Shown here piece by piece: positions 12,685-22,830 of a stretch of 64,000 nt of DNA. The notes below the pieces were generated by a model. The model was not told where the DNA came from. It did not search any database and saw only the letters and a program-made list of their open reading frames with translations. Location: positions 12,739,969 to 12,803,968 of the forward strand of contig NC_049988.1 in NCBI RefSeq assembly GCF_000003815.2, written 5' to 3'. Each line of letters starts with the position of its first letter. Position 1 is the first letter of the stretch. The DNA is from Branchiostoma floridae (taxonomy: Eukaryota > Chordata > Leptocardii > Amphioxiformes > Branchiostomatidae). The position numbers were made by a program, and so were the translations under genes.

Positions 12685-12893
12685 AGGTGCACTCTCACCG
12701 CACATGCGTCAAACTTGCGTCACTGCGGGGTTTGTTAACTACGTCACTATTTTTTATAAATTTGGATATTCCGTAATACGTGAAAGTATGGCTTAGAAGA
12801 CTACAAAATACACAAAAAGGAAGTAAATTCGTTTTGTATCTTTCGCATCCCGCAGTGACGCAAGCGTGACGCAAGTGCAGTGGGAGTGCACCT
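12685..12893. mobile_element. MITE of 209 bp with TTA target duplication (PIF/Harbinger-like)
   Basis: Left end AGGTGCACTCTCACCGCACA and right end TGCAGTGGGAGTGCACCT are inverted repeats of about 45 bp with few mismatches, flanked by TTA on each side. The arms also hold GCGTCACTGCGGG and its inverse. Confidence 0.8.
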
Positions 12894-13540
12894 TTACACC
12901 ATGTCCCTAGTCAGCCGATTGTCATCATCTTATGCACCTTTTTTTCCTTGCCGCGCCAGCCTTGTGGCCACTATTTTCTTGGTTGGATGGTTGGATGTTA
13001 ACCCAGCCCTTCCAAAGGCCCTTCCAAAGGCCCTTCCCAGTTCTCTTTCTCGTGGACAAACTTACGGCTTAGGCGACCAACAGTACATCCCCGTCAAGCT
13101 TTATACCTCCCCTTTACGCATTTGATAACAGTTGTGGTCGGTACTGAAAGCCTCTTAAATCTGGTTACATCGAATGAATGAAGCGTTCGTATATGGTGAT
13201 ATTTCAGATCCATTGGAGTAAAATATAATCAAGTGAATTATCTCGTATAATAATTTGCATTACCTATTCATAAAGATGAAATAAATGCCTAATTAGACCA
13301 ATACAATGCATGTGAATATATAAGTAGGCAATGACGTCATCGAAACGTCTCAAGAACGTTTGACTATGTATTTCAACGCTACCACGAAAACCCTCTGCCG
13401 TACGGCGATCCGTAAATTTACTACCATCTTCCCACACCCGCGGTACAAAAACTATCCGGTTCTAGAGGCAAATTTACCCATCAAAATAAAGGATATAAGT
13501 TTCTCTTTCTTGTGATGTGTTTCTTTTGCTTGAAAATTGT

Positions 13541-13850
13541 TTAAAACGCCAGAAATTTGCCGGTGAAAACGGCGCGCCGTAAGCGGGGAGGCCGGAGCGT
13601 CGGATCGTGGTTCCACACTTCCGGCTGTTTTGATGTCATCGGCAAGTTTCTAGCATTCACGAAGGCGAAGCGCCGAGCTGTTTTCCCCGACGATCGCCCC
13701 GATTTGGCCGGGCGGCGGCGCGCCAAATTTTGCGGCGATCCAAACGCGCCAAATTTTGGGCCGCGTGCCCCTCAGAAACGGAGGATATGTGACTGAAGCG
13801 GCACAAATAGAACCTTTTTTGACGCTATGGATGAAGAATTTCAAGGTAAA
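13541..13850 (+). other. CpG-rich patch with a possible small first exon
   Basis: Unlike its AT-rich surroundings, 13550-13790 is GC-rich with many CpG, GGCGCGCC and CGGCG motifs. Downstream, at 13829, ATGGATGAAGAATTTCAAG is followed by GTAAAA, which reads as MDEEFQ plus a donor. This could be a CpG-island promoter with a first exon of an unidentified + strand gene, but no second exon was found. An old GC-rich repeat is equally possible. Confidence 0.3.
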
Positions 13851-14800
13851 ATACTTGATACAATTTGTAGTGTTTGGGGGAGGGGGGCATGTTGAAGAAA
13901 ATGTGCTTTTGAACAATTTTTTCTCAAGTCAATCCCAGCAATATAATTTCTATGCAGTGTTTCTTTATCCATGTTTAAGTCATGAAAGTTTTTAACTTAC
14001 ATGTATGTAAAATGTTTCTTAGTAATTTTTTCTTATTAGTTTATTGCTTTCTTTAGCATATTTTACAACTTGTCCTAATAAATTTAGTGTTTACACAATG
14101 TCTACCTATTGATATTTTATCTCTTATTAGTACAAACATCTGTCTTCTATATTTTATTACAAATGTATCTAAGTGTAAAGTTGTACTGTTGATACAGTGT
14201 AACATCATGGCTCAACATGAAAATAATGCGACATATTCACACACTTACCTTTCACCTTGACCAAGTTGACCTTGTTATAAGGCAATTAATATTGCTGATA
14301 TTCTATAGATGTGACATTGTTGGTAATATAAGATACCATAATGTTGTGTACATTGCAAAAGTATATGAAGTATGATATTTAATCTTGTACAATGCGACTC
14401 AACTGGTGCAAAAAACACCATTGACTGTAACCCAAAATGTGAACTTTTAACCCCAAATTTACTTATTTCTTAAAGAATAAGGTAAGATGACAATTATTGT
14501 GTGAAAGGACACCAGTGCTGCATACATCGACCCTGTGTAAAAGCATAATAAAATGCCATGAATGTTCAGAACTCTGTGGAGTGATTCTATGTAGTACATA
14601 TTACGGGGAAATAAGATAAAACAAGCTTTGCAGCCTTTACTTACCTTTTCATCACCCCTCAAAAAAGGTATATTTTTGATTTTCATCGTTTATCGCGCAG
14701 CCGGCCATATCTGAGGGTAGGTTTTGGCAACTTTGTGGAGCCATATCTCAGCAACCCTTCAAGATATTCGCTTCATCTAAAAAGCATTTTACTCCTCTTG
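13850..14800. other. No supported gene
   Basis: AT-rich DNA with stops in all frames. No tandem repeat or TIR element noticed. Confidence 0.4.
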
Positions 14801-14844
14801 GTTAGCTCTTTCAGAAACAGTAAAAACAGTCCTGGTCATTGTAT

Positions 14845-14937
14845 TGTGTTTTTGCCTTGCCGGGCTTGAAGTGCTGACCTACTTTTTCCTGACGATATCC
14901 CTAACACGCGGCAAGGCACAACTTTTTTTAAAAGATT
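14845..14937. repeat. Short TIR element, GCCTTGCCG ends
   Basis: GCCTTGCCGGGCTTGAAGTG to ATCCCTAACACGCGGCAAGG. The inverse of this segment appears at 17795-17877 (CTTGCCGCGTGGTAGGAATA ... CAAGCCCGGCAAGGC). Ends GCCTTGCCG/CGGCAAGGC are inverted repeats. Confidence 0.65.
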
Positions 14938-15632
14938 TCTTGTTTGTCTTATGCCTCATAAAAAGACAAGATAGATGCACCTAATCTTGTCAAGAATTGA
15001 TCTTGTCCCACAGCTAACGCTGCTGCTCCTAGTAATGATAATGTTTCCTAGAAGGACATTGATCGCTTGTTAAATGTATTCTTTACCAGAACCCACAGGT
15101 CGCTTTTAAAATAATAGTAGTAGAAAATGTTCAACACATAAGATTTAGGCCACACCAAGTAAATTTTATGGATGACATCAGCGAGCTCATTAATTTTCAC
15201 CTGATTTTAGGGTTGGGGTTCCTCTTCGGGGATGGTCAGAAAGACCAAAATATTCGAAAAGCTTTAGTTGTAGCCTAATAATCATACTTGTAGAAGTGAC
15301 ACTAGGGAGGTATCCATGACTTTGGTTGCAGAAATCAAACTTGTTGGATAGTTGTAAAAGTGCCACCAATATGGAAGTCATGAATGTAGTGTAACACACT
15401 CGTATCACTTTTAATACATTAGTTCACTTTTTTTGATACAGGAATGAATGCCTTGGTAGTTGTGATGCCATGTTATGTGACTTCAAATCTTGTTACGACG
15501 TTTATGGTGTCTATTTTGAAAAGTTAGCCATCTTGTTTTTGTTTACCCATCTTGTTTTTTTCGCGCTATCTCATTATTTTTGCACTCAGCAAAGAATTTC
15601 ATCCATTAAATTTACTTCCTGTGGCCTTAGTC

Positions 15633-15720
15633 GTTTATATGGATGACATCCTCTGGGAGACTAACGCGAAGTTGTCTTCATTATGAAATCCAAGTTGTCA
15701 GGGAGGTTTACCAAATAACT
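15633..15720. repeat. Dispersed repeat, inverted copy of the 1840 family
   Basis: Starts TATATGGATGACATCCTCTG and runs through CATTATGAAATCC. It is the reverse-orientation counterpart of the 1840 and 30075 copies. Confidence 0.6.
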
Positions 15721-15959
15721 AAACACGTTAAGTATAATATACAGACAAAGTATTCTTCATTTTATTCATTCAAATCTTCTTCTTTAACTAAAAAGTCGAC
15801 GTTTTCATTCTACGAGATAGATATAGATTTGCCGATATTGTTTGGCATACGTCTGCTAATTTACCAGCTTATTTGTGCGGTAGCTACATTGCCTTTAAAG
15901 AACTGTTACCAAGCCACTAAAATTTGTCGAAATCTAGCAGCACGCGTCTTGTAGGCGGT

Positions 15960-17360
15960 GCACTTTTCAACATTTCCGACAGGGGGAGCGCTCTTCTGTA
16001 CTTCTATGAATATACAGACACGAAGTCTACCATCTTGGACTTCACGCCAGAAAAGTCTTGCATTTCGATGCAGTGAAATACAACTAAGCCGACATCTTTG
16101 CAGACTTTGTAAGTAAATAATTCAAAAAAGGGTTAGCATATCGTCATGAACTTGGCTATATTATATTATCCTATTGTTAATTATGATGTATACATTCATG
16201 TTTATACCCTAAAGGAAAAAAAAATCTTATTATAAGATGATCATGATAATTGTGAAATTTTAATAAGAAAAGTTAATGTACATCGTCTGTTCACTACAAC
16301 AGAACAACATGTAAAAGTTTGTTAGACTTGGTAACAAACCATTCATATTCGGATGAGTGCAACTTTCGTGCTTGCCCCATGTTTGATAGAAACATTAACA
16401 CTTTAAAGTTGTTTAATTATCAATTAATAACCATAAAAAAACTGCTTACATCATATTGTAAAATAGTTTCATAGCAGCAAGTTTGCAACGGGAATTACAA
16501 CAATGAAGCATAACAATATCCATGCTTTTATGACAAACATGATCTCATTACATATGGAAGTATGTATATGAAAAACTTAACCAGAAACCTTATGCATTTG
16601 TACGTTTATTAAATCCATAGATAAATTGTTGCTCACGGACAGAAATGATCAACTTGCACACATTGTGTATACCTTAACTCATCTCAACATAAGGGAAACT
16701 ACATGAATTAAAAGTAATTAACAGAAATGTACCAATACAGCATCAGTAATCCTGAAGGTACGGACACTTGGAATATTCGAGACATTTTTTTTCATGTGGC
16801 GGTATTATGTCACCGTAGTATCACGACATTTGATATCGATGTTACTTATTTTTCAACATGACTCAGTCTAGACAAAGAGGCATAGCCTCTTTTGTGTAGG
16901 TTTGTGCTAAGTATAATTGTTTCTTAATCTTCAAAAATCTTTGATTTAGTTTGACCGCAAATGACTTCACTCTACAAATATTTGGCCCCTATTTCTTTCC
17001 GTGCCAAAGTCAGGTGCAGCTAACTCACTAGTGACTCCCCCACGTGAGGTTTTGACGTCTAGAAATCACGATAACAACGCGTAGCCAACATTCCCCCACT
17101 CTTAGACGATAACACCAGGGCCTCACGCTTCGTCCTTGGCGTGCAAGCTATCTTAGAATCTGCTGCACCACTTGGGTCAACCGCTAGGTGGCGTGTATGA
17201 CCGATAGAATGTGCCCTTCAAGGAGGTGACCTCCATGTTGCCGGCCTCCTCAAAGAAGAACATTCCAGACGCACATCTGGCACCTGTGCCTTGTATGCAA
17301 TCAATACGGCCAAGGACTTTGTGACCGGGCAATGGCACCATGCACTTGTAGCTAGCTGAG
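15960..17360. other. No supported gene
   Basis: AT-rich to about 16950; 17000-17360 is more balanced in composition but holds no ORF I can assign. No repeat noticed. Confidence 0.4.
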
Positions 17361-17367
17361 AGTTGTG

Positions 17368-17770
17368 GTTAGGGGTGGGTACCGGTAGAGAATATTTAGG
17401 CACAAGTACGGTCCAGGTCCAGATCCAGAGGATCAGGTCCAGGTCCGGACATGAACCTGGGCCTAATTGTTCGTAAATGGGCGATACTCAAAACGATGGT
17501 CCATTTCGCTGCAACCGAATCTGTTTCATTGAGTATCCTATCTTCATGTAAACATCGCTAGCTGCCTCTGTTAAGTTAGACCAAGTTTGGACTGTAGAGA
17601 CTTGACAAAAATGACTATCAACTCTCCTGTACTTCGCTCTTGCTATTTTCATGGACTTAAATAAGCCTCAAACACGAAAGCGCCTGCTGACGCTGTGCCA
17701 GAGTAATTTGTTTATTTTCTAGTCGGTCCAAAATCCGGTCGCAGAATTTTTGCCGGTCAACGAAAAAGTT
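17368..17770. mobile_element. Diverged or truncated copy of the TAGGGGTGGGTACCGG element
   Basis: TTAGGGGTGGGTACCGGTAG, then AGGTCCAGATCCAGAGGATC and TGGTCCATTTCGCTGCAACC match 5490-5660. It ends in the GGTCCAAAATCCGG region like 5820-5860, with no right-hand TIR. Confidence 0.65.
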
Positions 17771-17794
17771 CGACTCAAGTAAAACAAGAAATCT

Positions 17795-17877
17795 TTTTAA
17801 AAAAGCTGTGCCTTGCCGCGTGGTAGGAATATCGTCAGGAAAAAGTGGGTCGGCACTTCAAGCCCGGCAAGGCAAAA
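17795..17877. repeat. Short TIR element, inverted copy of 14845-14937
   Basis: TGTGCCTTGCCGCGTGGTAG through GTCAGGAAAAAGTGGGTCGG to GCCCGGCAAGGC; same sequence as 14845-14937 on the other strand. Confidence 0.65.
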
Positions 17878-18119
17878 TGCTGTGCGTTGGCGTGCAGTAG
17901 GGATAATTTGCTTGTCTGCTAAATACGTATTATGGTAGCGAAAGCCTTGTATTGATCTGTTAATCTTGTTGTAAATATATGTAGGTGTCTTAAAATATGA
18001 TGTTGCATTTTCTGACGTTCGACAACTAATAAATATGAAATAATTAGACCTTATTTCAAGGATATACAGTAACAATTTTAATTTATTTCATTTCTGTGAA
18101 AGGATAGCTGAGTGAGTAC

Positions 18120-18960
18120 TGTATGGTTAGCAGGAGTTCAGGTACTTTGGTCAGCTGAGAGGGTACAGCATGCACAGCAGGCGTCCAGGTATTGTGGCCA
18201 GATGAGTGGGTACTGCATGCACAGCAGGAGTCTAGGTATTGTGGCCAGCTGAGTTAGTACCGCATACACGGCAGGAGTCCAGGTATTGTGGTCAGCTGAG
18301 TGGGTATTGCATGCACAGCAGGAGTACAGGTACTGTGGTCAGCTGAGTGGGTACTGCATGCACAGCAGGAGTCCAGGTACTGTGGTCAGCTGAGTTAGTA
18401 CCGCATACACGGCAGGAGTCCAGGTATTGTGGTCAGCTGAATGGGTACCGTATGCACAGCAGGAGTCCAGGTACTGTGGTCAGCTGAGTGGGTACTGCAT
18501 GCATGGCTGGAGTCCAGGTACTGTGGTCAGCTGAGTGGGTAATGTATGTATGGCAGGAGTCCAGGTACTGTGGTCAGCTGAGTGGGTATTGCATGCATGG
18601 CTGCAGTCCAGGTACTGTGGTCAGCTGAGTGGGTACTGCATGCGTGGCTGGAGTCCAGGTACTGTGGTCAGCTGAGTGGGTATTGCATGCATGGCTGGAG
18701 TCCAGGTACTGTGGTCAGCTGAGTGGGTACTGCATGCACAGCTAGAGTCCAGGTACTGCGGTCAGCTGAGTGGGTACTGCATGCACAGCAGGAGTCCAGG
18801 TACTGCAGTCAGCTGAGTGGGTACTGCATGCACAGCAGGAGTCCAGGTACTGTGGTGAGCTGAGTGGGTACTGCATGCACAGCAGGAGTCCAGGTACTGT
18901 GGTGAGGTGAGTGGGTACTGCCTGCACAATTTGAGGTACTGTGGTAAGTTGAGAGGGTAC
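18120..18960. repeat. 47-bp minisatellite, about 18 copies
   Basis: Tandem units built on TCCAGGTACTGTGGTCAGCT, then GAGTGGGTACTGCATGCACAGCAGGAG. The period measured between 18183 and 18230 is 47 bp. Copies vary (CACAG/CATGG/CGTGG, TACTG/TATTG). Since 47 is not a multiple of 3, ORFs across it are artefacts. Confidence 0.95.
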
Positions 18961-19661
18961 TATATGAATGACTGCAGTTCAGGTATATGTACTATGGTAA
19001 GATTGAACAATTAGTTAAAAATAAATTGTCTTTTGACAAATTTGAATTGAACAACTTATGTGAAACGTGTTGTTTATCAGATGGCATAGCTTTGTATATT
19101 GCAATATTTGATGTAGTTCATCAGAGCAGTGTGCATTTGTGCTAATCACAATGAAGTAAGGAAGGTGTGTTTGTCTTTACACAAATGACATTTGTAAACA
19201 ATGCAAAGAATGGTTGAAGTGAAATCGTGTCAATTCTATTCTAAAAGGTAATGCAGTGTTTGTATATTCTCTACATGCATAGTTTGCTTGGCTTCGTATG
19301 TATAGGGCTATTCAGACGTGATGTAAATTTTCTTAACAAACAAAAGGGTTTTCATATGGATGTGGGTCATAGTGATGACAATGGTCTGCCATGCTGCATT
19401 ACCTATTTGTATTTCATTGCATCATAGCTGAAGGTAACACAGCCTTTTTCAGTCTTAAACTTTAATGGCAAATTTTCAGGTATTCTCCACAGTCAATAGT
19501 GGGTATTTGAACAGATCAGAAGGTATACAGTTTATTGGTATGTAAATGTTTTAAATGTGCAGTCGACAATGGTTGCAATTATGGTATTGAGTAAATAAGC
19601 TCTGTATTTGTTCAGTAGGTAATTTATGTTTACTGTCATGATAATATATATAGTAGCATTG

Positions 19662-20276
19662 TCATGTACTGTCTGGTTGTTGACTTGGTGTAATACTTTG
19701 AGTCAATCTTGTCATCTCTCTCAAGACAGATTGAAACGCTGTTATCCTCTTTGGTTCAAACTCTAGTATGGCCAAACCTTCAAGTGAGGTAACTCTGCTT
19801 AGAGCAACATATACCATTCCAGGGCTAAATACACTTGGTCCTATATCAAGTACAACTTTTGACAATGATAGGCCTTGTACTTTGTGGCAAGTTGATGCGT
19901 AAGAAAGTTGGAGTGGAAACTGTGTCCGGGTGAAAACAGTGCTGTAGCGTGCAAAGAATTTTGCTGTGATTGCTGAGATAAGAATAGCATTGTTCTTGGT
20001 AGGGTCTTGTAACATTTGACCAACCCTGGGATTGTCAAACTTGACGTAGACTCCTGTAACAGTTGGCACATTTGAGTTGTATTGTTGGTCATTTTCAGAG
20101 TCTTGTGATAGGAAGTCCTCCACTGTACCCTGTGCACCATTTACAAGTCCATCCTCGCTCAGAATGTTTCTTAGTAGCATGACTCGACAACCTTTAGCAA
20201 GGCGAAGTTCTTTCTCAAGTCCTGCTGTTTCACTGGTGTCTTCTGATCAATGGATTTCATATTTACAACGACATTA
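19662..20276 (-). pseudogene. Pif1-like helicase C-terminal fragment, decayed
   Basis: The C-terminal part of a Pif1/RRM3-type DNA helicase. In one frame it reads LEKELRLAKGCRVMLLRNI, GLVNGAQGTVEDF, TRTQFPLQLSYASTCHKVQG (motif V/VI region) and YVALSRVTSLEGL. A TGA at 20249-20247 interrupts the frame between an upstream YEIH and SEDTSETAGLEKE, and the Walker A half is missing from the visible upstream DNA. Pif1 helicases of this kind are often carried by Helitron-type elements, but no Rep domain or Helitron ends were seen, so the source is open. An exon of a living gene is less likely given the stop. Confidence 0.75.
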
Positions 20277-20299
20277 ATTTGTATCAATCGGCAGCCACT

Positions 20300-21790
20300 T
20301 ACTCGAGGTTTAAATGGCAAATCGGCATGTCGGTAAACTGCCGGTATCGCGATCAAAACTTGGCCCGAAAACACATCAACCAGCGGCAAATCAATTCTGC
20401 TGTTGCACTACACGGTTATGATGTTCTATGAAATTTTTCATCCATTGTTTGGTAAGCAAATGGCGGTAAATACGTTGTTTTGCGAATGGCTCCCCAAAAA
20501 TATACCTGCAAAACACACTACAAACTCCCTACGGTACGTCCCCATGTCGGGGCCAGTTGGTTTCGCCGGTAAGATTCGTCTTGCTGACTTTGGATGTGAG
20601 CACTTTGACAATAGGGGTGAAGGGACGTACTTTCAAAATGGCGCATGTTCGGAAGGCCGCAGAATTGACGTAACAAAGCCTGCACTGTATTTGAAACAGG
20701 GACTCTTCAAGGCATGTTGGTTGTCTTGAATGGACAGTTTATTAACTTTTCGCTATATTTACTGTGATGATGAAGGAGTAATGTGAGGATGAAAAGTAGA
20801 AATCCTTGAAATTACGATACCTGCCCCCCTCCCACGGCTTGAATTACGAGATGTAAACATACCGGAAGATGGATTAACTTGTCGCTGCAGCGTGCGATCT
20901 TTGTGAGCTCAAACTTACAAGGTTTTAAGTCGTATACCTAACTGGTTTTGTAAAGCACTCAAAAGAATTTGCATACCGGAGCTAGTTTTTGACTGACAGA
21001 TGGGTTCTGAAAATCACGGTTTAACCTCCCGTCACGGATAATAACGTTCCTTGCCGTTAGCTACGGCCTCACAAAGTCTGATAAAACAATGATTATTTTA
21101 GGAATCACTACGATAAAACTACAAGTTTGACATCTATATTAGCCAGAATATTATCTTACATATTCCAAGGCGTTACATTTTATTTCTGAATTAGCGATAA
21201 CTTTGAAAGAAATGATGTTATAAAGACTAGGAAATTTATCTACGTACAAACCTGCTGATGCAAAATTGGACTCACACCGGAGTTTCTTAGGCATGCGTTC
21301 TGAAATGCGGCGCATATAGAATATGCATTGCAAACAAACACTTATTGCTTGCCGCAGGGCTAGGGTTGATGTTTGAAATATAAAAAAAATGATCCTAAAT
21401 ATTATCTATTGCGACTTCTCGTGTGACGTTTTGTGCTGGCGCTCTCCTAAACTCACGTTAGCGTTTTGCTGCGGTCTCGAAAGGTCTCCCATGCGATCTG
21501 CAACGTTTTGATGACGTCATGGCTACTTATATATTCACATACAATTTATTAGCCTGATTCGAGAATAATTTCATCTTTATGAATAGCTAATGCATTTTTT
21601 TTTGCGAGATAATACACTTGATTTCATGCCACTCAAAATGAATTTAGAATTTTACCATACAAACGCTTCATTCATTAAATGTAACCAAATATTAAATGCT
21701 TTTAGAACCGACCGCAAACAGAAACAAATACGTAAAACGGACGGTTTAAAATTCAACGAGGGTGTACCATTGTCTGCCTAAGCCGTCAAA
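20300..21790. other. No supported gene
   Basis: Includes an open + strand frame at 20403-20729 without homology I recognise; its sequence lacks domain-like patterns. The rest is AT-rich. A sequence like the GGCAAGGC short element lies near 21890. Confidence 0.35.
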
Positions 21791-22439
21791 CTTGTCCATG
21801 AGAAAGGCGATTTGGAAGGGCCTTTGAAAGGGTCTTTGGAAGAGCAAGGTTAACAGGTCCGTCCATTGATCCATGGAAAAGACCTGGCGTAAAGCCTTGC
21901 CTGGCGGCAAGGCAAAAACACAACTTTGTAAAAAAAAACACCGAATTGTAAAGGCTCTTGTGAGAAATTCATTCAATATGTTACAAATCGTAATTGTTGT
22001 GTCCTTTTTTAGCAAACTTTTCTACAGGCTTATTAAAGTTGTCATAAATTCTTGCAACATCATAAACTTTCATAAAAATTGATAATATGCCACTTTATGA
22101 AAGAAATAACCTTATAACCCGTTTTGTGATATATCTTACAATTCAAATAACGTTTACTTTTAAGTAACTTCTACTCTATTACTTTACTGAGTGAAGATGT
22201 AGTTGTCTAAAGAGGCAACCATGTCAGTACTATATCACGGTGATACTTATTCAAAGATATGCCTAAACCTTAATCACATGATACATTGTATATGCATAAA
22301 ACAAAAGTATTCCAAAAAATAAATATACAAATAAATAAGATACGTCAATAAATAAATAAACACCATTATGATGTAGAAAATAGATAAACTCAGAGATAGA
22401 GAGTTTGTAAGAGAGAGGGGGGCAAGGAATCGAATGTTC

Positions 22440-22665
22440 TGGGTATATATAGTTCACCCTTTTTTCAAGGGGTGCCCTATATCCGTTGTTGTATCCAACT
22501 GCAATATTTGCAAATATTGGGGTAACCTATTTCCGTTGTTATATCAACGTTCATTATTGTCAAAAATTGAAGTTTCATACCGTAGACTTGATATCCCTAA
22601 ATACCCTGCTTTAAAATAAACGGATATAAGTTACCCTGCGGATAAAGGTGACCCAGCGTTATGTG
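22440..22665. mobile_element. TTCACC..GGTGA MITE, copy 1 (ends near the relaxin A-chain exon)
   Basis: TAGTTCACCCTTTTTTCAAG with TATATCCGTTGT at one end, and AACGGATATAAGTTACCCTG, then CGGATAAAGGTGACC, at the other. It matches 25322 and 51155. It lies about 40 bp past the relaxin-like stop codon, so it probably forms part of the 3' UTR or flank. Confidence 0.7.
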
Positions 22666-22705
22666 AGTTAGGTAGGGGGGGGGCGAAGCCTATGAAACGC
22701 CGCCA

Positions 22706-22830
22706 TCAGAAACAGACGCTCTCTGCTATCTCCGCTATGGTGCAGCCTTGGTGACAACACCGCTCAGCTAGTCGTACGTTCCGCTTCGTCAGGCGGTGGG
22801 CCTCCCTCCACTTCCGCAGTCCAAGAACGT
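22706..22830 (-). CDS. Relaxin-like precursor exon 2: C peptide end, KR site, A chain
   Basis: Reads DVLGLRKWREAHRLTKR, then the 24-residue A chain with CCHQGC, ending VCF and TGA at 22708-22706. Two AG acceptors in the same phase are possible: TTGGCAG at 22831, or CGTCTAG at 22840, which would add GLA. Upstream, this frame meets a stop at 22852-22850, so the exon must start after that. The length of the A chain equals that of relaxin-3. Confidence 0.88.

Noticed and set aside
18120-18960. Regular repeats resembling a CRISPR array
   Set aside because: Units are contiguous with no unique spacers, and this is an animal genome; it is a minisatellite.
20403-20729. Open frame of 108 codons on the + strand
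   Set aside because: No recognisable motif, no splice context, and it lies antisense to DNA flanking a decayed helicase; length alone is not enough.
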